In this document: in pieces, positions 1 through 8,610 of the stretch
How the letters are laid out: every line of letters starts with the position of its first letter
How positions within the stretch are numbered: the first letter of the stretch is position 1
Source of the DNA: Psettodes erumei
Lineage: Eukaryota; Chordata; Actinopteri; Pleuronectiformes; Psettodidae
Direction of reading: 5' to 3'
DNA length: 64,000 nucleotides
Assembly: GCA_016785225.1 (NCBI GenBank)
Contig: JAFBJZ010000772.1
Coordinates: 1,984,001-2,048,000, forward strand
Made by a program: the position numbers and the translations under genes
The notes under the pieces: generated by a model
Databases searched by the model: none
What the model was told of the DNA's origin: nothing
Seen by the model: the letters and a program-made list of their open reading frames with translations, nothing else

Positions 1-53
1 AGAGAATCGGAACAGAGGTGTTTCATGAGACGCGATTTATTTTTGGTCGACTC

Positions 54-110
54 TGACGTCAAGAGAACACACGTTTCATTCAATAGGCAAGAAAGTAAGT
101 TATTTATAAC
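54..110 (+). promoter_or_regulatory. ankrd34c: Probable ankrd34c core promoter: CRE plus TATA-like box
   Basis: A perfect 8-bp cAMP response element, TGACGTCA, lies at 54-61. A TATA-like TATTTATA lies at 101-108, about 40 bp downstream. A start site near 130-140 would give a first exon ending at the strong donor after base 416 (gaccag|gtaaga). The arrangement suits a CREB-responsive neuronal gene, but the link to ankrd34c is inferred only from position and strand. The window starts here, so further upstream elements cannot be seen. Confidence 0.4.
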
Positions 111-129
111 CCGCAGCATCTCCAGGTTG

Positions 130-416
130 TGATCCTTGAGTGCGCAGTGAAAGCAATAGTCCCCATTGGACTGATGTAGTGAGCCTCCATAACAAAACCC
201 ACGCAGCTCATGCGCTATGGTGCCAGAGAGGTACGGCAGCGTGTCACCTCAACTAGGACGCGTCGATGGGAGCAGTCGCAGCTGAGACAAACAGGGATAC
301 TGCGAAGAACCGAAACAAACTTTCTTATCCGAATTATTAATTTCCCCCCGATTTCCCTGCTCTCACACATCAGTGGGTATGCTACTTTGAGCATGGGAAA
401 CATCTCCTCCGACCAG
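130..416 (+). other. ankrd34c: Probable 5'UTR exon of ankrd34c
   Basis: The segment sits downstream of the TATA-like box and ends at a consensus 5' splice site (CAG|GTAAGA, donor GT at 417-418). It contains small ATG frames but nothing resembling the conserved ankrd34c N-terminus, so it is read as untranslated. Acceptors that could join it to the coding exon are a pyrimidine-rich one ending at 889 (tttttttgcag) and a weaker one ending at 1186 (tgtttacag). The true start and the acceptor used are not determinable from sequence alone. Confidence 0.4.
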
Positions 417-1369
417 GTAAGAGAAATTAGCAGACTATGAATTGCTCTTTGAAATTACTAAACTTTCGAGATTATTGAAAACGCGGGATAAAAAATTCAA
501 CTTCGCGTCGTTTTCTTACGACGCGGTTTTCCCCGTCTTACTGGAAGCTGGTAAAAATAGATGAACTTAGCATCACATACACAGCATCAGGTGTGCGGGC
601 AGTGTTTTATAATGAACGGTTCCGTTGTTAATATAATTATACAGGCGGAATTTAACGGAGAATCAGATTACCAGCACCACAATTTATAATGGGTGCGCGT
701 TTCTGTCCGCCAAGTTATCCAAAATGAGAACCACGGGCAGCGACTCTTACGGCTCATGGCGTGCTGTTCTTTAATGTCGCCTGTCTAAACAGATGGGGTT
801 TTTCGTCAGTAGCCTGCTCTAAATCTAGATTAAAAGAAATCACGCTGACATATTTATGTTCAGATTAAAAATCTGGTGTTTTTTTGCAGGTTGCCTTTGT
901 TCCCCGTTCGTCCCTTTTTCCATTCATATGCATGCTGCTGTTCTGACAGTGCTGCATACATGAACTTTGATTTTGATGTCACTGCCCGATCATCCATCAA
1001 CAGTGTCTGTGTATCTAACACGTGCCGTCACCACGCTGTCTCCTGCATGCACATGATGTTAGGATACGGGTATGAACCGTTTCCGATTTTGGAGTCTACA
1101 TTTTGTACATATTACCTCCATCTGAACTGTTATGTAAACAATACATTTCCTACATCATAAATCTGTAATAGTAAGCTATGTTTACAGGCTGTCGGTTATG
1201 ACAAGCTGCCACCTGCTGGTGATGATGATTTTACAATTTAGAGGAAGAACCACAATATTCAGTGTGAAATCAAGGTTTTTACGGTGTAAACTGAACTACT
1301 CAAATGATTTGTTCAAAAGGGCTGTGAGCAGTAAGTTGGACACCGAGAAGAGCTGTGATTGGCTGGGAG
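417..1369 (+). other. ankrd34c 5' intron and/or 5'UTR
   Basis: No coding sequence is recognised here. Two candidate 3' splice sites (ending at 889 and 1186) could define where the second exon begins. The remainder is unremarkable AT-rich DNA. Confidence 0.4.
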
Positions 1370-2959
1370 ATGGCAGACATCCTGGAGCTGCGGACAGATG
1401 GGAATTCGCTCCTGAAGGCAGTGTGGCTCAGGCGCTTGCGACTCACCCGGCTCCTGCTGGAGGGAGGCGCGTACATCAACGAGAGCAATGAACGTGGGGA
1501 GACACCGCTCATGGTGGCCTGCATGTCCACACACACTGACCAGCAGAGTGTGAGCAAGTGGAAGCTGGTGAAATATTTGCTGGACAACAAGGCAGACCCC
1601 AACATACAGGACAAAGGCGGCAGGACGGCCCTGATGCACGCCTGCATCCACAAGGCGGGACACGAGGTGGTGGATCATCTGCTGACCAACGGCGCCGATC
1701 CCAGTCTGGAGGACAGGAGTGGCGCCTCAGCCCTGGTCTATGCCATCAATGCAGATGATAAGGAGACACTTAAACTGCTCCTTGATGCATGCAAAGCTAA
1801 AGGCAAGGAGGTCATCATAATAACCACAGACAAGTCACCGTCTGGTACTAAGACTACCAAACAGTATCTAAATGTACCCCCATCACCAGAGCTGGATGAG
1901 AGGTCACCCCCAGCGTACTGCACCTCTCCCTCTGATATTGACGTCACTGCATCTCCCACACCTGAGCAGGAGCAGCAAAACACAGTCTTCAGTTTCCAGA
2001 CAAAGCTGAAAACCTCAAGTTCAGCTGCAAAGCTCGCCAATGGGCCTTCATCTCCAACGCGGCGGCCTGCAAACCCCAAACGTGCACGTTTGCCTCAGCT
2101 GAAGAGACTGCAGTCAGAGCCCTGGGGGCTGATTGCTCCCTCTGTCCTGGCTGCAGCCGCCACCCATGAGGAGAGTAAGAAAGCCAGCTCTGATGAGGAT
2201 GTGGTTGCAGGGGTAAACGGAATCTCTCTGAGTAAGAGATCAGCTTTATCTCGACAGAACAGCGTGGACGGGAAGGACAGTTTATTTCCACTTGTGGGTG
2301 AGCAGGGCTGCAAAATGACAACCTCATTATCAGTCCCTCCGACATCTAAAGCATCATATGAGCGATCCCTAGGCCAGCACCAGCCGCTGGCACGGCGCAG
2401 TACTGTACCCACAGAGCAGGAGAGCAGCAGCTGCGGCAGTGGACTGGCCGGTCTGAGAGACACAATGCAGAGGAGACGCCTGGGGAACGATCACTATGAC
2501 TCAGACTCACAGCTCTATTCGGACTCTGCGATGTTGGACTCTCCTAAGATCCCAGTGGAGCGAAGAAAACTAAACACTTCTCCGCTGGTGATGCTGACCG
2601 GCTCCAGAGAATCTCTGGACAGCAATGCCAGCACGTCGTCTCCCAGCACCGCGCGCAGGCGTGCACCCGGCCTCCTGGAGAGGCGAGGCTCTGGCACGCT
2701 GCTGCTGGACCACATCTCCCACACCAGGCCCGGCCACCTGCCCCCTCTCAATGTCAACCCCAACCCACCCATTCCTGATATCGGGGCAAGTAGCAAGCCC
2801 TCCTCCCCTCTGGCCACAGGTATCAGATCTATAGCTCCGGTAGCACCAAACACACCAAAGAGAGGTGGCCTCAAGTCCAAGAAAAAACTTGTGAGGAGGC
2901 ACTCTATGCAAGTGGAACAGATGAAACAGCTTTCTGATTTTGAAGAGCTGGCTCATTAG
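1370..2959 (+). CDS. ankrd34c: Ankyrin repeat domain-containing protein 34C
   Basis: A single-exon coding region of 529 residues; I recall vertebrate ANKRD34C at about 535. The start is the ATG at 1370 (purine at -3, G at +4), giving MADILELRTDGNSLLKAVWL. The frame is open a few codons further but only from a GTG. Residues about 8-150 form four ankyrin-type repeats with typical cores (RTALMHACI, ADPNIQDK, ADPSLEDR). They are followed by the family-specific block DACKAKGKEVIIITTDKS and TKQYLNVPPSPE. The C-terminal two-thirds is serine/proline-rich and probably disordered. It keeps short conserved islands: RARLPQLKRLQSEPWGLIAP, LLERRGSGTLLLD, PPLNVNPNPPIPDI, and a basic end with KKKLVRRHSMQVEQMKQLSD. 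Ankyrin repeats bind protein partners; the precise role of ANKRD34C is poorly known, with expression reported mainly in nervous tissue. The A/B/C paralogues are similar, but the C-terminal islands fit C best. Confidence 0.93.
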   Translation: MADILELRTDGNSLLKAVWLRRLRLTRLLLEGGAYINESNERGETPLMVACMSTHTDQQSVSKWKLVKYLLDNKADPNIQDKGGRTALMHACIHKAGHEVVDHLLTNGADPSLEDRSGASALVYAINADDKETLKLLLDACKAKGKEVIIITTDKSPSGTKTTKQYLNVPPSPELDERSPPAYCTSPSDIDVTASPTPEQEQQNTVFSFQTKLKTSSSAAKLANGPSSPTRRPANPKRARLPQLKRLQSEPWGLIAPSVLAAAATHEESKKASSDEDVVAGVNGISLSKRSALSRQNSVDGKDSLFPLVGEQGCKMTTSLSVPPTSKASYERSLGQHQPLARRSTVPTEQESSSCGSGLAGLRDTMQRRRLGNDHYDSDSQLYSDSAMLDSPKIPVERRKLNTSPLVMLTGSRESLDSNASTSSPSTARRRAPGLLERRGSGTLLLDHISHTRPGHLPPLNVNPNPPIPDIGASSKPSSPLATGIRSIAPVAPNTPKRGGLKSKKKLVRRHSMQVEQMKQLSDFEELAH

Positions 2960-3064
2960 TTAGTGATGGTGTTTATGCAGCGCGTTTTGCTGGAGTAGAA
3001 ATGTCAACACCATAAATTGTCAGGAAGTACGTCCATATAGGTTCAGTTCACTCACAGTCATCTA

Positions 3065-3073
3065 GATATATAT

Positions 3074-3106
<33 letters not shown>
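3065..3106. repeat. Compound (TA)n/(CA)n microsatellite
   Basis: Alternating TA, CA and TA dinucleotides lie within the ankrd34c 3'UTR. Confidence 0.9.
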
Positions 3107-3928
3107 GAAATTGAGCAATATAGATAGATTTCTTCCCCGTGTTAGACTCAACCTTGAGGATTATTATCTTTTGACTTCACAACATTTGCTGTGTATGTTT
3201 TGAATGTAAATGCCAAGACATGGTACTTCTCCTCTGAACTAGCTGTCTTACATGATATTGTAATGTGTAGGAAACACACAGGGTCCATTTGTAGCCAACA
3301 GGCCACTTGGGTGCACTTTGTGCATTTGTAACTAGCACCATTAATGGGGTTTCTTTGAAAAGAAAATAATGTGATGCACTTGTCTGAGATGTAGCTTTGA
3401 GTAAGATGAAATTTGACTGTTTGTAGCAAATTTGTACAAAGTGCCTTCAAGGTAAAGACACCTAAAAAAAAGAGTGGACAGATACATTTAATGTATTAAG
3501 ATCTTATATGATTTATGATGATGTGACCAAAATGTGTTTTATTTCAATATTGTCAGTTTTCCATGGAACAAAGTGAAGACTCAGAATATATGTGATGTGA
3601 ATGAATGAACAATATGCCTTAAGGAACAGGTAAACCAATGGGCTATGTATAACAGCACTTTATTGCCCAGGAGGAAAAAGAAACTCAAAAAGATGCTAGT
3701 AAACCTTTCAAAGCACATGAAATCCTCAAATGATGAAGTCAATAAACACTCAATGAATTTCAAGCCCTTGGTCAACTGAGACATGGTCGAAACTTGTCGA
3801 TTAAAATGTCATTTCACGCTAATGGCAATCAAGACTAAAGATCATACGGCTTCCAAGTAACTTACCTGTGAAGCATTGCATCTGTTTAAGAAAAATGTTT
3901 TTTTGCAAGTAGTTTGTTGTATATTCTG

Positions 3929-3934
3929 AATAAA
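3929..3934 (+). promoter_or_regulatory. ankrd34c: Poly(A) signal AATAAA of ankrd34c
   Basis: A canonical AATAAA with a T/G-rich downstream sequence within 40 bases. It is the first good cleavage signal in the 3' region on this strand and makes a natural transcript end near 3950. Confidence 0.65.
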
Positions 3935-4118
3935 TGTCTATCACTTGTGAATTAGTCTCGTTTGTTCGTTTGTGGGTTTACTTGTCACATTAAGACGGAG
4001 CACAGCTGCGAGGAACCACACAGACGCTCATTAGAAAGAGCACCAGTGTTTTTCACCTGGACGTCCACTGGAACTGTGAGGATGACGCTCATACTCATCA
4101 TCATCACTGTCACTGTGA

Positions 4119-5664
4119 TTATGTCAAATTGACCATAGAGGCACTCAGATCTCACAGCTTCTTGGCAGCTTCATTATACAGACCCCGAGGGGCCGCTGTT
4201 GTAGGGGCGCAGTCACCGTAATCAGAGCGGAATATAGTGCTAAAAACACGACACGACCTGTTCCTGCTGTGCTGATGTAGTCGCAGGCAGAAGTTATCAT
4301 GATGAAGGAGGATGGGAGTAAGAGGCCTAGTAATACATGCGCGCTACAATTTTAGCCAAGATGATGGCGTTTCAGATAACTCTGTGATAGGCTCTCTGTT
4401 AAAAAGGATAATATACCACAACAAGGAAATTATTTTTTGCCAATAAAGCAGAAACCAATAAATATCTACTCACTCCATTATGACGAACTTTCACTTTCTT
4501 GTGTTTATGGGCCGTAAAGATTAAAATGTGTGAATAACAAGGTCAGTCTGAGCTTTTCTTAAATTCCCACAGAGAAGGGTGAACACATACGCTTCAGTGT
4601 CACTCATGAGCAAGTGGCTGAAAGGCTAGAAAAGGGGACTGATTCAGAGTTTGAATAATAATGTCATTGAGCATTATGTCAATAATGCTGTAACAAAAGG
4701 AAATGCTTCTTTTGCCAAATTGGGATTACTAAAGTAGGGAAAGCGTGCAGCTGCCTGAAGGCCTTGGATCGCCAGTGGCCCAGGCTCATTGTGCACACTA
4801 CTAAAACACAATATCTACTAGTAACCTTCTAAAAAATTGATCTTACAATGGATACTATTATCACCAGATCTTGCAGTCCTGTCTTAAAAAGGATGTGCTG
4901 AAAAACTAGTTTTAAAGCTGCACCAATCAATATATTTAAAGTAACCACAGATCAAATGATTTTTGATTGAGTCGATTGAGCTGTTACTACCTGCACTCTG
5001 CCTATCTGGCACTGAACAGTAGACTGGCAAAGTTAACAACTAGCTGGGGAACATAGTGGAGCATTCAGCAGCTGAAGAGACAGATTTTCCCCTCAGGAGT
5101 GAGTTGAGAGAAAATAAAGAGGAAAAAGCGGAGTGAATATCGGACTTGCATTCATCAGGTGGTTGGAAATGCTTCTCCCGCATGTGCTGGGTGTGTAAAT
5201 GGGCAACTATTTCGCTAAAACGTTCACCATAGTGATTTAAGGTGATAACGTGCCAATACTTGGGTTTCACTTTGTTTTGCTGCCCCCTCAAGTGGCCAAA
5301 AGAAATCAATGCAGTTTAAAGGACATGCGGTGCAAAGACACAGGAAGGAATAGGTGGGTTTCAAGAGGAGACAGGACTATTCTTTTGTCCTTGCACCCTC
5401 ACTGGCCACGACTGACCTCTTATGACAATATATAGTGCACTGATGCGCATTGTCTAGCCTCCGTTCGATGACTGACCAGTAGTGCAGTCCACTGACTTCC
5501 CTCCATGGCACTGTAGCTGGTGGTCTGAGCTCCTTGTGTTGGTGGGTTGATGAGGGGCGTGAGTGGTGTATAAGCAGCTCTCTTCCACAGGGTCACTGTG
5601 GGCAAGAGGCGCCGGCCAAGCTCAGTCCAAATAAATCCAGGGTCGAGGCTGTGAGTTCCTGTTC
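4119..5664 (-). pseudogene. Retinol dehydrogenase 11/12-like (SDR) pseudogene, 3' exons only
   Basis: Two minus-strand exons resemble the C-terminal part of RDH11/12-like short-chain dehydrogenases, which reduce retinal or related aldehydes in the ER. The penultimate exon (5664 down to about 5475) follows an intact acceptor (catttttgcag) and reads GTGTHSLDPGFIWTELGRR, then LWKRAAYTPLTPLINPPTQG and AQTTSYSAMEG. This matches the family pattern HPG..RTELGR...LWKR...P.QGAQT. At about 5487-5495 the frame breaks: a shift of frame is needed to recover the expected SGLHYW, which ends at a donor-like ctactg|gtcagt. The last exon (4215-4119) reads DCAPTTAAPRG..NEAAKKL, then a TGA stop (4152-4154) where family members have Trp, then DLSASMVNLT and a stop. 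Its expected acceptor AG reads GG (4217-4216). No upstream exons (cofactor motif TGxxxGIG, NNAG, YxxxK) were recognised. The retained intron argues for a decayed genomic copy rather than a retrocopy. Family assignment is strong; the exact paralogue is not. Confidence 0.75.
4912..5319. mobile_element. TTAA-flanked piggyBac-like MITE
   Basis: The element is about 400 bp and bounded by TTAA at 4912-4915 and 5316-5319. Its ends are imperfect inverted repeats: agctgcaccaatca on the left against the complement of the right end, actgcattgattt. TTAA duplications with short terminal inverted repeats are characteristic of piggyBac-type elements. The right end carries the gctgccccctcaagtggcca motif that I associate with abundant teleost repeats. 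No transposase is present, so this would be a non-autonomous element. It lies in the intron between the two remaining RDH-like exons. The minus-strand open frame inside it (5040-5309) is taken as repeat sequence, not a gene. Confidence 0.5.
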
Positions 5665-7937
5665 CTGCAAAAATGACAAGAGGTTGGACATTCACTGTAT
5701 TCACAACAGTACACAACCAGATAGTTGACAGCAGTATAGACACAATTGTACTGCAAGAAATTATTACTTCTTGAGCAGATAAAGTTTAAGTTGAAAATGA
5801 CTTGTTACTATATAAAAGCAATTACAACCAACCCACCAGCAGAGGTCACTAGAGGTTCACTGACACAGTGCCAGTGCCTTCTGAAGAACTCCAGCAGATG
5901 GAGCAAATGCATCATATTAGACCTCAGACTCTGCAATCATGTCTAAGAACACGGGGAAGGTTCTTTAAATAGCATCAAATTATATCCTGAACTCCTACAA
6001 GCAAATTGAGATGTTTCTCTGCTGTTGTACGAGCAGACAAAAGAAGAAATCCATCAGTGGCACCGAGATGACAATAATAATATAGAATCACACCCACAGA
6101 TGTAAATGAAAGCCTGATCAGAGCTGCAGCCGAGCAACTGACTCTTGGAATAAAACGTTAAGTTCCTCGCTCATTGATGAGAGTAACGTTTTAACGTGTC
6201 AAATCAATGCATCACTCCCATTTCTAGAGACTTTAAAGCACAAAGGAGTGTCCCCAATGAGTCAGGACTAAATATAGGGCATTCTGGGTTTCTCAAGGGG
6301 ACATCTGAGAGTGACTGCTCTCACTGGGGAGAACTGTAGCGTATCCGTGAAGGTGGGCAGGAGACATGTTTACATTCCACCGGTTCAAAGGTTGCTGTAG
6401 AAATTCAAAGGATTATCTAACTGCCACTGTTCTCCGTCTGACCGCATAACCACATTCTGAAGTACAGTCTCTCATTACATACAGGACATGAAGTGTGTAT
6501 TTCAAGGACAAAACCAGCTGACCTTCACTGACCTTCTGTGTAATGGCACAAACACGAGTTGAAAAATGTTATCTTTCGCACAGCTTACAAACTGTATGTT
6601 CATCGATTGCTGCGTTCTTACAAGGTCTTTGTGTTTCTGACATTTGCCAGTACAAGCCCCTTGTTTCTAAATGAAACTGTGCTTCAGAGGTGACCTGGCT
6701 GTCTCTCTTGCTGGCTCACCACCAAGCCAGTCATGTGACTGAACTGCACACTTCCCAGTTCTTCTCCCAGTATGGTAACCTTCCCCTGCTAAAATTAGAG
6801 GGCCCTCTGCCGAGACATTTTGGAATGTAACCGTCCTGTACCCATCTTGCAGATGATTTGGGATCTCAATAAATTTCACCATGTCTATCACTTTGTAAAT
6901 GAGCTAGCTCACTCTCCACTGTAAGGAGAACTGTTTAGGTTCTTCCAGTGATCAAATTTGCCATGTGAGTTTTTGCATTTTATATATATATATATATATA
7001 TATACTGCTTTGAGCAGATGTCTGGACAGCAGTTTCTGATCAACATATTTCTACACAAGATACTGTTGATCTAGTGGCCCACATGGATTTGTTTGCATAA
7101 CAACAGTGATCCCTGGAGTCTGTCTGATGACATACTAGATTTGTAATAAGGTAAACAGCTGCTATTTCCCATAGCAATATCTGCAAATTTCACGATTTGT
7201 TATATCTGCATGTAACTACATCAGGAAATTATTAATTGAAAGGAAAATGAAACAAGGAAAGTACAAAATTTCATTTTGGGGATTTTGATACATATTCTTG
7301 CAACTCACATCTTGGCACATTGTCTACATAAGAAAAATATGGGTCTTGATTAATAAAATCCCACTGATCTTGAGTGTTTGAGGAGAAAGCACATTCAAGT
7401 ACAAACCATACACATTGTGGGAAATTATATTTTATATGTTGGTGTTTTGTTGTTTTTAAGTCGAGGAGCATATTTACCATACAGTCTATGGATTTTACAC
7501 AAGAGAATCAGATCAGATCAGATACCACTCAGCCTGTGAAAAAAGAAGTTAAACAATGTTTTCTGTTGCTCTGTCCATCTGATGAAAAAAAAAACATAAC
7601 CCTGATGACGTCATCGGGGTCATCTGGGATTGCGTTTGCATGGAGATCGCACATTTGTAAAGACACGGACATTTAGCAGAAACCAACAAATGATGCTACT
7701 GTCAATGAATGGAAAGGTAGGTCCCAGCCTTTTAGGGGATTGGCCCATACCTGACACTAATAATCAGGATGGCATTGCCTCTGTTGAATCAATTCGGACA
7801 AATCTTCTTTAATACTAAAATAACCGGGGGTTGTCTCTTTAAGAGGTCAAATGTTTATAACACAGCTACAGTTTTGGTGTAGAGCCCTATCAAAACATGC
7901 TGAGGGAACCAATGTGCATAACCCTTACAGTCATTTC

Positions 7938-7940
<3 letters not shown>
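5665..7940. other. Intergenic DNA between the RDH-like pseudogene and idh2
   Basis: No gene is recognised. The stretch contains a (TA)n microsatellite at 6981-7004. A possible degenerate repeat fragment lies at about 7600-7760, beginning with a palindromic gatgacgtcatc. Several short open frames have no recognisable homology. The missing 5' exons of the RDH-like gene were looked for on the minus strand and not found. Confidence 0.5.
6981..7004. repeat. (TA)12 microsatellite
   Basis: A pure run of TA dinucleotides. Confidence 0.95.

Positions 7941-8000
<60 letters not shown>
7941..8000. repeat. (TG)30 microsatellite upstream of idh2
   Basis: A pure, uninterrupted 60-bp TG run immediately before the CpG-rich idh2 promoter region, 266 bp from the start codon. 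Such alternating purine-pyrimidine tracts can form Z-DNA and are usually length-polymorphic. Confidence 0.97.
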
Positions 8001-8002
<2 letters not shown>

Positions 8003-8039
8003 GGGCTTGTGGTTTAATGCATGTACACAGTAGCGATGG

Positions 8040-8610
8040 CAGACAGGGAAAAAAAACGCGGCTGCGCGGTCATAAACCGCGATGTGATCTTCTTCGGGTC
8101 TGTGTGACTCTGACGTAGCGCTCAGCGTGTCCCGCCGGGGGGGGAGAGAAGGGCGGTGCTGCAGCTGCCGCTACTATATTGCAGAGAGCTTCGGGTCGGC
8201 TTGCCCCCTCTTTGCTCTCAGCTCCGCCGTGTGTTGACCGCAAAAGCGACTCGGGCCCGCGGAGACATGGCTGGATATCTGAAAGTCCTCAGCACTCTTT
8301 CGAGGTCCGCCGGTGCGGCTCTCTCCAGAAACCCCGCGGTGCTCGCGCCGGCTGCAAACTGCCAGACTTTGCAACAAAGAAACTGTGAGTGGAGAGAGAT
8401 AACAGGGGGGGTCGTCCCCGAGCATCGTGATGTTGACGGTTAACTGCTGTTTTTTTGCGTTAAAAAAATGGCGCCTTTTGTTGAAGCCCGGCTCTTTGGC
8501 ATAATGCTGTGAGATCAGCAGAGAGCGACAGTAAACGAGCCGTTAGATAACCGGCAGCGCCGAGCTAACGCGGCCATGCTAGTCCACCGGGATGCTGTTC
8601 ATAGCTTTAA
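8040..8610 (+). promoter_or_regulatory. idh2: CpG-rich promoter region of idh2
   Basis: CpG density rises sharply from about 8040 and continues through exon 1 into intron 1. A CRE half-site like tgacgtagcg lies near 8112, and no convincing TATA box is seen, as expected for a housekeeping mitochondrial enzyme gene. The transcription start is probably within 8100-8230; it cannot be placed more exactly. Confidence 0.55.

Larger units (their letters stand above)
2960..3950 (+). other. ankrd34c: ankrd34c 3'UTR
   Basis: This about 1-kb AT-rich stretch after the stop codon has no supported coding region. It contains a compound (TA)/(CA) microsatellite at 3065-3106. It ends shortly after the AATAAA at 3929-3934, which is followed by a GT-rich downstream element (tcgtttgttcgtttgtggg). 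Confidence 0.6.

Noticed and set aside
1355..1369. Upstream extension of ankrd34c by five codons
   Set aside because: It would begin with GTG; the ATG at 1370 has a good context and matches the family N-terminus.
5040..5309. 89-codon minus-strand frame
   Set aside because: Falls entirely within the TTAA-flanked repeat element.
6667..6891. 74-codon minus-strand frame, considered as another RDH exon
   Set aside because: Lacks the SDR motifs expected of upstream exons (glycine-rich cofactor loop, NNAG, YxxxK).
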